From JAXMAO01 sp046350375 (lineage in GTDB: Bacteria > Planctomycetota > Phycisphaerae > UBA1845 > UTPLA1): a stretch of 64,000 bases of DNA. The translations under genes and the position numbers were made by a program. Positions 37,785 to 44,777 of the stretch are shown here, one piece after another. How positions within the stretch are numbered: the stretch's first letter is position 1; the number at the start of each line of letters is the position of its first letter. Under the pieces are notes generated by a model. The model made no database searches. It was not told where the DNA came from and saw nothing but the letters and a program-made list of their open reading frames with translations. The stretch spans positions 62,001-126,000 of the forward strand of contig JAXMAO010000005.1 in the NCBI GenBank assembly GCA_046350375.1, in the 5' to 3' direction.

Positions 37785-37893
37785 TGCATTTGCCGTTAGC
37801 GGCACGCGTTACGAGAAAATCGGTGCGGACCATTGCGGTTCGTGGGAGGCGATCGGCGCAACTGACCCGGCCAAGTGCGGTGGGTGAATTCGA

Positions 37894-37923
37894 TTGACCG
37901 GCGCGGCGCGGTGTGGGTATCAT
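37894..37923 (+). promoter_or_regulatory. Promoter of the PEP-CTERM gene at 37950
   Basis: TTGACC at 37894 and TATCAT at 37918 with an 18-base spacer; the predicted start site is about 20 nt before the ATG. Confidence 0.65.
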
Positions 37924-37949
37924 CGCGTCAATCGCTGGAGGATGAGACT

Positions 37950-38600
37950 ATGCTACGCTGCGCCGGTTGGGTGGCTGCTGCGCTTGCGGTTTCGGTGCCG
38001 GGACAAACGCTGGGCGCGACCATTTCGTACACGCGCTCGGTCGAGCTTCAGCCGACAGACTGGGTCCAGAACCTTTACATTCCCAAGTTCGACCCCGCGG
38101 CGGGGCATCTCACCGGGATCAGCGTCGACTTCGCCGGCACGCTGGATGCAACCGCTTACTATGAAAATCTGGATGTTAAAGAGCATAATATTGAACTGGA
38201 CATGTCGGCGACCATCAGCCTGCTGCGGCCCGACCTGACGCCGCTCGCCATCACCGTGCCGGCGCTCACCCTCCAGGAAAAAGTCGGCGCTTACGACGAT
38301 TCAATCGATTTCGGCGGCCTGTCCGGCTCAACCGTGCGGCAGACCATCGACAATCACGACCCGTATTACCTGCATCCCGGCACCTCCGACTTCGACCTCT
38401 ATGTCGGGCTCGACACGCTCGTCCTGCCGGTGACGGCCATTGGCAACGCGCGCGGCACCGGCCCGGTCGATTGGGTCGTCGGTTTCAACATGCTCGCTTC
38501 GGCCCAGTACACCGTCGTCTATCGCTACATCCCCGCCCCGGAGCCGGCGACGGCCGGTCTGCTGCTCCTGGCGCTCGGCGCGGCGGCGGCTGCGCGCTAG
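37950..38600 (+). CDS. Exported PEP-CTERM protein, choice-of-anchor E type
   Basis: A 216-residue secreted protein. GGAGGA at 37937 precedes ATG 37950 by seven bases. The signal peptide ends near QTLGATIS. The domain starts ISYTRSVELQPTDWVQNLYI, followed by FDPAAGHLTGISVDFAGTLD, the pattern of the choice-of-anchor E beta-sandwich family. The tail PAPEPATAGLLLLALGAAAA followed by AR is an exosortase sorting signal, although the terminal basic cluster is short. Surface anchoring or release after exosortase processing is inferred. It has its own promoter and lies alone on this strand. Confidence 0.85.
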   Translation: MLRCAGWVAAALAVSVPGQTLGATISYTRSVELQPTDWVQNLYIPKFDPAAGHLTGISVDFAGTLDATAYYENLDVKEHNIELDMSATISLLRPDLTPLAITVPALTLQEKVGAYDDSIDFGGLSGSTVRQTIDNHDPYYLHPGTSDFDLYVGLDTLVLPVTAIGNARGTGPVDWVVGFNMLASAQYTVVYRYIPAPEPATAGLLLLALGAAAAAR

Positions 38601-38701
38601 GTCCGGGCGATTCCGTCCACACAATCACAAGACAGAAGTCCGGCTCGCGGTCTGCGCCGGCGATGCGGCCGACCGGCGCACCGGGCGAGGCGCGCGGCCG
38701 C

Positions 38702-39532
38702 TCAGCCGCCCGAATCGAACTTCGGCAGCAGCCCCACCGACTCGCGATACCGCGCGAATTCCGCCACCGCGTCGAGATCGATCGCCGCCCGCAGCGCGCC
38801 CGGCCGGCCGTCCGGCAGCGTCTGCTGCAGCCGCGCGACGTCCGGCCGCGCCGCCGGGTTGACCAGGCTGCTGCCGCCGGCGGTCCAGTGCGACGCGCCG
38901 CGGAAGTCGTGCCGCGCGGCGGGCCAATCGGCGACCAGGACCGGCATCGCGTTTTCGATCGCCCGCGTCAGTGCCCTGGCGCGCCACAGCTCGCGCGCGT
39001 AGGGCACGTGGGTCTCGGCGCCCACGCCGCTGCGCGCCGGAACGCACAGCAGGTCGGCGCGGTGCAGGCAGGCCCGTGCCAGCTCCGGTCGCCACAGGTC
39101 GCTGCAAATGAGCACCCCGACGCGCAGGCCGCACAGCTCGAACAGCCCGGGCTCCGTTCCCGGAACGATTTTCCCCTGCTCGCGGCCGAACGGCACGCGC
39201 TTGGCGTAGCGCCCGACCTCGCATCCCGCGGCGTCGAAGCAGAAGGCCACGTTTCTTCGCCGAGCAGGCGGGTCGAGCCAGCCGACGCTGCCGGCGACCA
39301 GCGCCACGCGCGTAGCTCTGGCCAGCGCGCTCAAACGGAGGCGGCTGGATTCGGCCGAATGTTCCGCCAGCGCGGGGGGCTGGCCGTCGACCGCCTCGGG
39401 CAGCACGGCCAGGTCGAGCGGCGCGGCGCGTACAAGCTGGCCCAGGTGGTCGGCGACGCGGTCGAGGCTGCGCGACTCATCGGCGAGCGTCAGCTCGGGC
39501 TGGAGGACCGCGACGTGCAGCAGGCGGCTCAC
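38702..39532 (-). CDS. Carbon-nitrogen hydrolase (nitrilase superfamily)
   Basis: A 276-residue cytoplasmic amidohydrolase. GTG 39532 starts MSRLLHVAVLQPEL. The Glu-Lys-Cys triad is complete: Glu46 in LAVLPEAVDG, Lys111 in YAKRVPFG and Cys143 in GVLICSDLWRPE. Nitrilase-superfamily enzymes with this layout hydrolyse small amides such as N-carbamoyl or omega-amido compounds. The substrate is not determinable. It begins 17 bases after the gpsA stop, so both are probably one transcript. Confidence 0.86.
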   Translation of the reverse strand: MSRLLHVAVLQPELTLADESRSLDRVADHLGQLVRAAPLDLAVLPEAVDGQPPALAEHSAESSRLRLSALARATRVALVAGSVGWLDPPARRRNVAFCFDAAGCEVGRYAKRVPFGREQGKIVPGTEPGLFELCGLRVGVLICSDLWRPELARACLHRADLLCVPARSGVGAETHVPYARELWRARALTRAIENAMPVLVADWPAARHDFRGASHWTAGGSSLVNPAARPDVARLQQTLPDGRPGALRAAIDLDAVAEFARYRESVGLLPKFDSGG

Positions 39533-39549
39533 GCGATCGACCCCGGCGG

Positions 39550-40545
39550 CTACTCTTCGGCCCGCAGATCGCGCGACATCAGCTCGGAGAGCGCCACCAG
39601 CGCGTCCTTGCCTTCGAAGAGCACGGCGTGCACGGCCTCGACGATCGGCATCGCGACCCCCATCTTGCGGGCCAGCGCCCGGACGCTGCGCGTGGTGGGG
39701 ATGCCCTCGATGACCGACGGCGTGGCGGCCATCACCTCGGCCAGCGAGCGGCCGCGCCCCAGCGCCTCGCCGGCGCTGCGGTTCCGGCCGGACGGCGAGA
39801 CGCAGGTGGTGACCAGGTCGCCGAGCCCGGCGAGCCCGGCGAAGGTCTCGCGCTTGGCGCCCAGCGCCATGCCGAGGCGCGTGATCTCGACCAGGCCGCG
39901 GGTGACCAGCGCCGCCTTGGCATTATCGCCGGCGCCCAGCCCGTCGATGATGCCGGCGGCCAGCGCGATGACGTTCTTGACGGCGGCGGCCAGCTCGACG
40001 CCCAGGGCGTCGGAGTTGGTGTAGACGCGAAACCACTGCGTGGAGAAGGTGCGCTGCACCTGGTCGGCGAGGGCGACGTGCTCGCTGGCGGCGACGGCCG
40101 TGGCGGGCATGCGGCGGGCTAGCTCGGCGGCGATGGTCGGGCCGGAGAGCGCCGCGACACGCGGCTCGTCGAGCACGTCGACGAGAATCTGGCTGGGCAC
40201 CATCAGCGTCTCGTTCTCGATCCCCTTCGAGATGCTCACCACCGCCGCGCCGCGCGGCACGAGCGACGCCAGCTGCCGCCAGACGGCGCGGACGTATTGC
40301 ACCGGAACGGCCGAGACGATCAGGTCGCTGCCCTCGAGCGCCTGGCGGGCGTCGGTGACGAAGGACATCGCGGCCGGAAGCTTGACTCCGGGCAGGTAGC
40401 GGCGGTTCTCGCGCGTGACGCGCAGCGACTCGATCGTCTCGCGGAAGACGCTCCACATGCGCGAGGGGACGTTGCGCTCTGCGAGGATGAGCCCGCAGAC
40501 GGTCGCCATCTGTCCGTCGCCAATGATCGTGACTTGGTCGGTCAT
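39550..40545 (-). CDS. gpsA: Glycerol-3-phosphate dehydrogenase [NAD(P)+]
   Basis: A 331-residue enzyme that reduces dihydroxyacetone phosphate to sn-glycerol-3-phosphate for phospholipid synthesis. The Rossmann motif is VTIIGDGQMATVCGLILAE, with Asp in place of the usual second position Ala. The segments SDLIVSAVPVQYVRAVWRQL, VVSISKGIENETLMVPSQIL, ALSGPTIAAELARRMPATAV and the catalytic Lys in ELAAAVKNVIALAAGIIDGL are standard. The end segment PIVEAVHAVLFEGKD is also typical. It is the first gene of a two-gene unit with the amidohydrolase. Confidence 0.94.
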   Translation of the reverse strand: MTDQVTIIGDGQMATVCGLILAERNVPSRMWSVFRETIESLRVTRENRRYLPGVKLPAAMSFVTDARQALEGSDLIVSAVPVQYVRAVWRQLASLVPRGAAVVSISKGIENETLMVPSQILVDVLDEPRVAALSGPTIAAELARRMPATAVAASEHVALADQVQRTFSTQWFRVYTNSDALGVELAAAVKNVIALAAGIIDGLGAGDNAKAALVTRGLVEITRLGMALGAKRETFAGLAGLGDLVTTCVSPSGRNRSAGEALGRGRSLAEVMAATPSVIEGIPTTRSVRALARKMGVAMPIVEAVHAVLFEGKDALVALSELMSRDLRAEE

Positions 40546-40747
40546 GGGTCCGGCGTTGCCCGAGTCTCGAACGCGCCATTACAGCAGTCGCGTGGCGGCG
40601 CGGCAAGCGGCGGAGCGATGCGCGTCGGCGACCGGCCTGGCGGCACGGCGCGGGGCGAAAAAATGGCCGGGGATGATTCGCGGGATTGGCCGGACGACTC
40701 GAAGCGCGCGGCGCGGCCAGCGGGCGGCCGGTGCGCCGGCGGCGCGG

Positions 40748-40903
40748 CTAGAACGGCAGGATGAGCCGGGCCTGGGTCTCGATCCGCTGAGCCCACTGAT
40801 AGAACGGATCGAGGAAGGTGATGACGAACTGAGCGAAGAAGTCGTACGGATAGCGCTGAATCAGCGCGTACGCCAACGTCTCGATAAAGGTAGAGAGGAA
40901 CAT
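40748..40903 (-). CDS. Tiny hydrophobic protein (51 aa), divergent member of the small-peptide locus
   Basis: A 51-codon gene, too short for most gene callers. ATG 40903 has GAGGG eight to ten bases upstream. The protein starts MFLSTFIETLAYALIQRYPY, continues with DFFAQFVITFLDPFYQWAQR and ends IETQARLILPF. It is rich in Phe and Tyr, with a likely membrane-associating helix. The segments ALIQ and LDPFYQWAQRI align with SALIQ and LEPAYNFFQSI of the peptide encoded divergently at 41361, so they are probably homologous. An 18-nt element about 85 nt upstream is nearly identical to one before the divergent peptides. No known family is recognised; a membrane-active or signalling peptide is inferred. 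Confidence 0.6.
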   Translation of the reverse strand: MFLSTFIETLAYALIQRYPYDFFAQFVITFLDPFYQWAQRIETQARLILPF

Positions 40904-40988
40904 GACCGCGACCCTCTTCCGAAACGGAGAACCACAATCCCAACTGGCCCGAGGCTCGCCATGCCCAGGGCGCGACCAGCAGGTATAG

Positions 40989-41006
40989 ACAAGTCGCGTG
41001 CCGCGC
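40989..41006 (-). promoter_or_regulatory. Upstream 18-nt element, minus-strand copy (sigma-54-like)
   Basis: On the minus strand GCGCGGCACGCGACTTGT, 85 nt before the ATG at 40903. It differs by one base from the plus-strand copy at 41264. It resembles a -24/-12 promoter (TGGCACG-N4-TTGCW): GGCACG and TTG match with correct spacing, but the -12 GC is GT. Confidence 0.4.
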
Positions 41007-41085
41007 GGTGAGGCGCGTGGTGATGGCCCGTTGCCGGGCAATTCTCGGTCTTCTTGAACCGCCGACAAATCGGGACGGGCTGCGC

Positions 41086-41103
41086 TGGGCAGTAGTGCCC
41101 AGT
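41086..41103 (+). promoter_or_regulatory. Operator-like repeat, copy 1 (perfect dyad)
   Basis: TGGGCAGTAGTGCCCAGT. With the preceding base it forms CTGGGCA-GTAG-TGCCCAG, a perfect 7-bp dyad. Copies 2 and 3 share GGGC..TAGTGC. Confidence 0.5.
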
Positions 41104-41118
41104 GGGAAGGCGTCGGTT

Positions 41119-41136
41119 TGGGCAATAGTGCCGATC
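41119..41136 (+). promoter_or_regulatory. Operator-like repeat, copy 2
   Basis: TGGGCAATAGTGCCGATC, 33 bases (about three helical turns) after copy 1. Confidence 0.45.
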
Positions 41137-41200
41137 GGCGGCGAAGCGCGCCGGGGCCGGCGCGCGGGTTGATCCGGGGGTGGGTGGGTTTCCCCGAGCG

Positions 41201-41218
41201 CGGGCGATAGTGCTCATC
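41201..41218 (+). promoter_or_regulatory. Operator-like repeat, copy 3
   Basis: CGGGCGATAGTGCTCATC, 82 bases after copy 2 and about 46 bases before the plus-strand 18-nt element. Confidence 0.45.
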
Positions 41219-41263
41219 CGGCGCCAGGCGACGGCCCTGGCGCGGTCTCCAGGCGGGGTATTG

Positions 41264-41281
41264 GCGCGGCACGCGGCTTGT
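41264..41281 (+). promoter_or_regulatory. Upstream 18-nt element, plus-strand copy (sigma-54-like)
   Basis: GCGCGGCACGCGGCTTGT, 79 nt before ATG 41361, pointing toward the three plus-strand peptides. It matches the minus-strand copy at 17 of 18 positions. GG and GT are ten bases apart as in -24/-12 promoters, with T in place of the usual -12 C. Confidence 0.4.
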
Positions 41282-41299
41282 ATTTCAGACCTCCGCGAA

Positions 41300-41319
41300 C
41301 GCTCGGATGTTTCCGAGCG
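41300..41319 (+). other. Leader hairpin before the small-peptide genes
   Basis: CGCTCGGA-TGTT-TCCGAGCG forms a perfect 8-bp stem in the predicted 5' leader, 41 bases before ATG 41361. It is not followed by a T-run and may stabilise or regulate the transcript. Confidence 0.5.
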
Positions 41320-41360
41320 GATGAATTGAAAACCCAGTGCTTTCTGTTGGAGGCTTACCC

Positions 41361-41480
41361 ATGATCAGTGCGTTGATTCAGACTGTTTATCTCGTCGCGT
41401 TCAATCCGTTCCCCTGGGCCGGCCTGGGCGTGGCGCTGCTTGAGCCCGCGTACAACTTCTTCCAGTCGATCGGTCTGTAG
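41361..41480 (+). CDS. Tiny hydrophobic protein A (39 aa)
   Basis: A 39-codon gene with a good ribosome-binding site (TTGGAGG, seven bases before ATG 41361). The protein starts MISALIQTVYLVAF, has a central turn NPFPW and continues AGLGVALLEPAYNFF to the end QSIGL. It has no charged residue except one Glu and would form one or two membrane helices broken at the prolines. It is 18 of 39 identical, without gaps, to the protein encoded at 41672. It is the first of three tandem tiny genes. The function is unknown; hydrophobic toxin-like peptides, leaderless bacteriocins and small membrane regulators are possible analogues only by size. Confidence 0.65.
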   Translation: MISALIQTVYLVAFNPFPWAGLGVALLEPAYNFFQSIGL

Positions 41481-41510
41481 TCGAGTGTTCAACCTGCGAG
41501 GTGCGCCGCG

Positions 41511-41615
41511 ATCAGCAGCGCGTTGTACATGCTGTATGTGTTCGTCTTCCCGATTCCGATTGTCGCCGATGTCGTTTACATCGCGTCCAATCTTTTCGCA
41601 GGGCTGGGTCTGTAA
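41511..41615 (+). CDS. Tiny hydrophobic protein B (34 aa), start codon position reads ATC
   Basis: A frame homologous in layout to its neighbours: SSALYMLYVFVFPIP, then IVADVVYIASNLFAGLGL and TAA at 41613. GAGGTG at 41498-41503 would place the start at 41511, where the codon is ATC. The first ATG is seven residues in (41529), 25 bases from the ribosome-binding site. Either ATC is a sequence error for ATG, or a rare non-canonical start is used, or the gene is inactive. The ending GLGL and the FPIP turn parallel the NPFPW...SIGL layout of peptide A. Confidence 0.45.
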   Translation: MSSALYMLYVFVFPIPIVADVVYIASNLFAGLGL

Positions 41616-41671
41616 CGCCCCTGCACACAACTCGGCGGCCTGCCGCCGGAAGAGATAGAAAGAGAATTCCA

Positions 41672-41791
41672 ATGTTCAGTTCGCTCGTTCTTCTGACCTA
41701 CTACGCGTTCTTTCAGCCGTTCCCGTGGGGGCCGGTTGGTGTCGCCATTCTGTCGCCGATCTACTCTGCCCTGGTGAGTGCCGGCCTGTAA
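41672..41791 (+). CDS. Tiny hydrophobic protein C (39 aa)
   Basis: A 39-codon gene starting ATG 41672 after the weak purine stretch GAAAGAG. The protein reads MFSSLVLLTYYAFF, then QPFPW, GPVGVAILSPIYSALV and ends SAGL. Conserved positions with peptide A are M.S.L....Y...F.PFPW...GVA.L.P.Y....S.GL, and the lengths are identical. It has no charged residue. Preservation of the Pro-Phe-Pro-Trp core and the PxY motif in two diverged copies indicates selection at the protein level. Membrane insertion is likely; the role is unknown. Confidence 0.65.
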   Translation: MFSSLVLLTYYAFFQPFPWGPVGVAILSPIYSALVSAGL

Positions 41792-41990
41792 CCGCGTCGG
41801 CCCGACGACGGACCGCGCGTACGGACACGCGCTGACGAATCGAATTCCCGACGCAGGACGCATCGCGGATTCAACCCTCGGACACACGCTTCCACGGTTG
41901 CGTCCCGGTCTGCGGGCCGCACAGGCCCGAGCCCCGTGTGCTTCCCACGGTCGGCTCGTCCGGTCGCGACCGACAACGATACAGTGACTC

Positions 41991-42039
41991 AACCCCCGGC
42001 CGAGCGGCGGCAAAGACCGCACCGGCCGGGGGTTTTTTT
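41991..42039 (+). terminator. Strong terminator ending the small-peptide transcript
   Basis: A perfect 12-bp stem AACCCCCGGCCG / CGGCCGGGGGTT with a 20-nt loop, ending in a run of seven T. It lies 200 bases after peptide C, leaving a 3' region of about 200 nt that could itself act as an RNA. Confidence 0.93.
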
Positions 42040-42061
42040 CGCTCCGCGCGGTCGCGGCACG

Positions 42062-43243
42062 TCAGCGGGTCTCATCGTGCGGCGGCCCATCTGGCAGGGT
42101 CGATCCGCCCGCCGGCGACCGGGCGGGCGCCGATCGCAGCCAGCGCAGCATCACGACGATCACGACCGCTCCGGCGATCAGCACCGCCAGGAACGCGACC
42201 AGCGGGCCGGTCTGCATGCGGACGTCGGTCGGCTCGTACAGCGCCCGGCCGAGCTTCGACAATGTCTCGACGCGAATCTGCTCGCGCCCGGCCGACATGC
42301 CCAGCAGCACCGCCGCGATCAGCCCGGCCGGCAGCCAGAAGGAACGCGGCTCCTGCGGCCGTTCGACGGCGCGCAGCAGCACGCCGATGGTGACGATTCC
42401 GGCCGCGGCGGCCAGGAACCAGGCAATGCCGCGCGGCTCGGTGAAGCTGAACAGACTGGCGCGGGTGGCGCCGTCGAGCGCTGCGAGCAGCCAGGCCCCG
42501 GAGAGCACCTGCGCCACGGTCGCCCAGAGCGTGACGCGAAGCCCGGCGCTGCCGGCCAGGCGCCGTGCCGCGTCGCCCAGCGATCGGCTGCCGCGACCCA
42601 GCGCCACCATCCACAGGCCCGAGACGGCGAGCGACCCGATGATCGTGTGCAGGTAGCGCGGCACCCACATCGGGTCGCTGGCGTAGGGGTGGCGCTGGCC
42701 GGTGGCGATATCGCGCCACAGTCCGGGTCGCAGCGAGAGGATTGCATTGTTGTTGAAGGCGTGCGCGGCCGAGAGAAAGCAGGCCAGCGCCAGCACGCAG
42801 AGCGCCATGCCCACGGCGACGTGCTGCCGGTGCAGGGCGCGCTTCAGGCCGTAGACGGCGTAGAAGCCGACGACGAGGTAGGCGACCAGCGCCAGCCAGC
42901 GCCAGCCCATGAGAATGTTGGCGGTGTAGAAGACGTGGCCGTAGAGCACCTGCGTGAAGAGCAGGACGGCAACGCCGCTCGTAATGGTGAACGAGACGGC
43001 GATCGGCCAGGCGCCGGTGAGGCAGAGCGCCAGTTCGATCGCCTCGGGTCGGTCGCCGCGCCGGCCGAGTCGCCAGATGGCCGGAATCAGCACGCCGGCC
43101 CCCAGCGCGAAGTTCATGAAGACGACGTGCGCGGCGAAGGTGACCAGCAGCAGCGCGCGAAAGAGCCACACCGGCCCCGGCAGGCCGAATTCGTCCAGCG
43201 GAGGAACCAGCTCGGCATCGGCCAGCAGCGGGGCGGACATCAT
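42062..43243 (-). CDS. CydA-like multi-pass membrane protein (bd-oxidase-like partner subunit)
   Basis: A 393-residue membrane protein with about nine to ten helices. The first long helix reads LLLVTFAAHVVFMNFALGAG, whose HVVFMNFALGAG aligns with HVFIAHFAVGAG of the next protein, so the two are paralogous. This region corresponds to the heme-ligand helix at the start of cytochrome bd subunit I. It starts ATGATG at 43243, overlapping the stop of the upstream gene. Cytochrome bd relatives built from two CydA-like chains are known. Here a membrane-bound quinol or cytochrome-linked redox complex is inferred, with the electron acceptor unknown. Confidence 0.65.
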   Translation of the reverse strand: MMSAPLLADAELVPPLDEFGLPGPVWLFRALLLVTFAAHVVFMNFALGAGVLIPAIWRLGRRGDRPEAIELALCLTGAWPIAVSFTITSGVAVLLFTQVLYGHVFYTANILMGWRWLALVAYLVVGFYAVYGLKRALHRQHVAVGMALCVLALACFLSAAHAFNNNAILSLRPGLWRDIATGQRHPYASDPMWVPRYLHTIIGSLAVSGLWMVALGRGSRSLGDAARRLAGSAGLRVTLWATVAQVLSGAWLLAALDGATRASLFSFTEPRGIAWFLAAAAGIVTIGVLLRAVERPQEPRSFWLPAGLIAAVLLGMSAGREQIRVETLSKLGRALYEPTDVRMQTGPLVAFLAVLIAGAVVIVVMLRWLRSAPARSPAGGSTLPDGPPHDETR

Positions 43244-44643
43244 GGTTGAGCCTCCACTGCGCCGGGTTCAAGCCGTGCGCGGCGCGGCGCGGCGGCGCTG
43301 GCGACCGGCAGATCGGGCGCGTCGTCGCCGCGGTGGGCCGGGTTGAGCTGGAAGAGCCAATCGGCCAGCGCGTCGCGTTCGGCCGGCGTGCCGAGGCAGG
43401 GGGGCATGTATCCCTTGAGCTCGTCGAGGTGGTCGAGGCACTGGCGGATCCAGTCGCGCCGCCAGCCGTAAACCAGCGGCGCCACGCCGTTCAGGCCGTC
43501 GACGGTGTGGCAGGCGGCGCACTGGGCGCGAAAAAGAATCTCGCCACGCTGGACCGAGTCGAGCGCGGCGCCGCCGGCGCGCAGGGCGTGCCACGGAGCG
43601 TGGGCGAGCAGCCCGTCGCGGTTGATGGGGGTGAACTCGGCGGGTCGATTGGCGACGCCGTTGGACCAGAGGTATCCGCGGACGACGTAGGGCTTGCGGA
43701 TGCCTTCGCGGACGTATTCCATCGTGCCCGTGGCGACGAATGCCATCGCGAGCAGCAGGACCGAGCTGGTCAGGCTCAGATAGCCGCGGGTGCGAATGAG
43801 CGCCAGCGCATAAGCCGAGATGAGCACGCTGCACACCACGCCGAAAACGAGGAACAGGCTCATGGCCGCGGCCCCGCCGGCGACCAGCTGCCGCGCGAAG
43901 GCCGGTACGTGGCCGAAATACCACAGCGCGGCCGGGACCATCAGCACGATCGGCGCGACGAAGTAGAGCGCCGCGCGGATGACGCGCTTGCGCTCTTCGC
44001 GGCCGTAGCCGGGCGCGAGGTTGACGATGACGCAGACGAACAGCCCGGCCAGCGCCAGGCACGACAGCGTTCGCAGCAGCAGGCTCGGCCAGAAGGTGGG
44101 GTTGAAGAATCCGGAGAAAAAGGCGCCGCTCCAGTCGTCGGCGGCGCGGCGTTCGAGCCAGCGGCCCGGGGTGAGCATGAAGGTGATGATGCCGTTGATG
44201 GCGAACAGGCTGAGCCAGGCGGCGGCGGCGTAGATCCAGCCGACCGCGACGTGCCGGCTCGGCGCGAGCCGGTCCCACGAGGCGTAATAGACGTAGCCGG
44301 CGGTGATCTCGATCGCGAAGAAGACCCACTCGATCGCCCAGGCGAAGACGAAGTTGTGAATGAGCAGGCTGGTGGCGCGCGGCGCGACGACGGCGATGGA
44401 GAACCAGACGCCCGCCCCGCTGGCCGCGCCCAGCACGAACGCCAGCAGCACCAGCACGCGGCTGTGGTCGCGCAGGAATCGCAGGAGCAGGGCGTCGCCG
44501 CGGCGCCGGGCGGCGGTTTCGCAGGCGGCCGTGAAGAGCCCCGCGCCGACGGCGAAGTGGGCGATGAAGACGTGCAGAATGGCGATCGATGCGATGAGGA
44601 ATCCACCGCCGAGCGTGGGGATGTCGAGCGCGGGATAATTCAC
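43240..44643 (-). CDS. CydA-like membrane protein with C-terminal cytochrome c domain
   Basis: A 467-residue protein starting at GTG 44643 (MNYPALDIPTLGGGFLIASI). About nine transmembrane helices cover residues 10-345. Helix 1 has IAILHVFIAHFAVGAGLFTA and a later one LFAINGIITFMLTPGRWLE, in the style of cytochrome bd subunit I. The soluble C-terminus holds one c-type heme motif, CAACH, in VQRGEILFRAQCAACHTVDG, with a likely distal Met in KGYMPPCLG. It overlaps its downstream partner by four bases (ATGA), so the two form one complex. Electron transfer from a periplasmic donor through heme c to a bd-like core is inferred. Confidence 0.75.
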   Translation of the reverse strand: MNYPALDIPTLGGGFLIASIAILHVFIAHFAVGAGLFTAACETAARRRGDALLLRFLRDHSRVLVLLAFVLGAASGAGVWFSIAVVAPRATSLLIHNFVFAWAIEWVFFAIEITAGYVYYASWDRLAPSRHVAVGWIYAAAAWLSLFAINGIITFMLTPGRWLERRAADDWSGAFFSGFFNPTFWPSLLLRTLSCLALAGLFVCVIVNLAPGYGREERKRVIRAALYFVAPIVLMVPAALWYFGHVPAFARQLVAGGAAAMSLFLVFGVVCSVLISAYALALIRTRGYLSLTSSVLLLAMAFVATGTMEYVREGIRKPYVVRGYLWSNGVANRPAEFTPINRDGLLAHAPWHALRAGGAALDSVQRGEILFRAQCAACHTVDGLNGVAPLVYGWRRDWIRQCLDHLDELKGYMPPCLGTPAERDALADWLFQLNPAHRGDDAPDLPVASAAAPRRARLEPGAVEAQP

Positions 44644-44724
44644 GGCGGTTTTTCCGCAGCCGGCCGGCGCTCGGCCGGTTGGACGGCCATTATAGGAAGC
44701 CCGGCCGGCGGCTCCAGTCGCGGG

Positions 44725-44754
44725 TTGCAAAGCCCCCCCTCGGGCGGATATCAT
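44725..44754 (+). promoter_or_regulatory. Promoter of the PEP-CTERM gene at 44778
   Basis: TTGCAA at 44725 and TATCAT at 44749 with an 18-base spacer, the same -10 and spacing as at 37894-37923. Confidence 0.6.
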
Positions 44755-44777
44755 TCGGCAACGAGGAGGACGGAAGC

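Larger units (their letters stand above)
40904..41360. other. Divergent control region of the small-peptide locus
   Basis: A 457-base non-coding region between the two sets of tiny genes. It holds an inverted pair of 18-nt elements near its ends, three copies of a dyad-like motif in the middle and an 8-bp leader hairpin at 41300. Longer frames that cross it have no support. Confidence 0.6.

Noticed and set aside
40748..41272. A 174-codon minus-strand frame including the 51-codon gene
   Set aside because: The upstream part crosses the operator-like repeats and has random composition; only the last 51 codons have a ribosome-binding site and peptide similarity.
41778..41987. A 69-codon frame between peptide C and the terminator
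   Set aside because: It overlaps peptide C, has no ribosome-binding site of its own and a composition typical of non-coding high-GC DNA.
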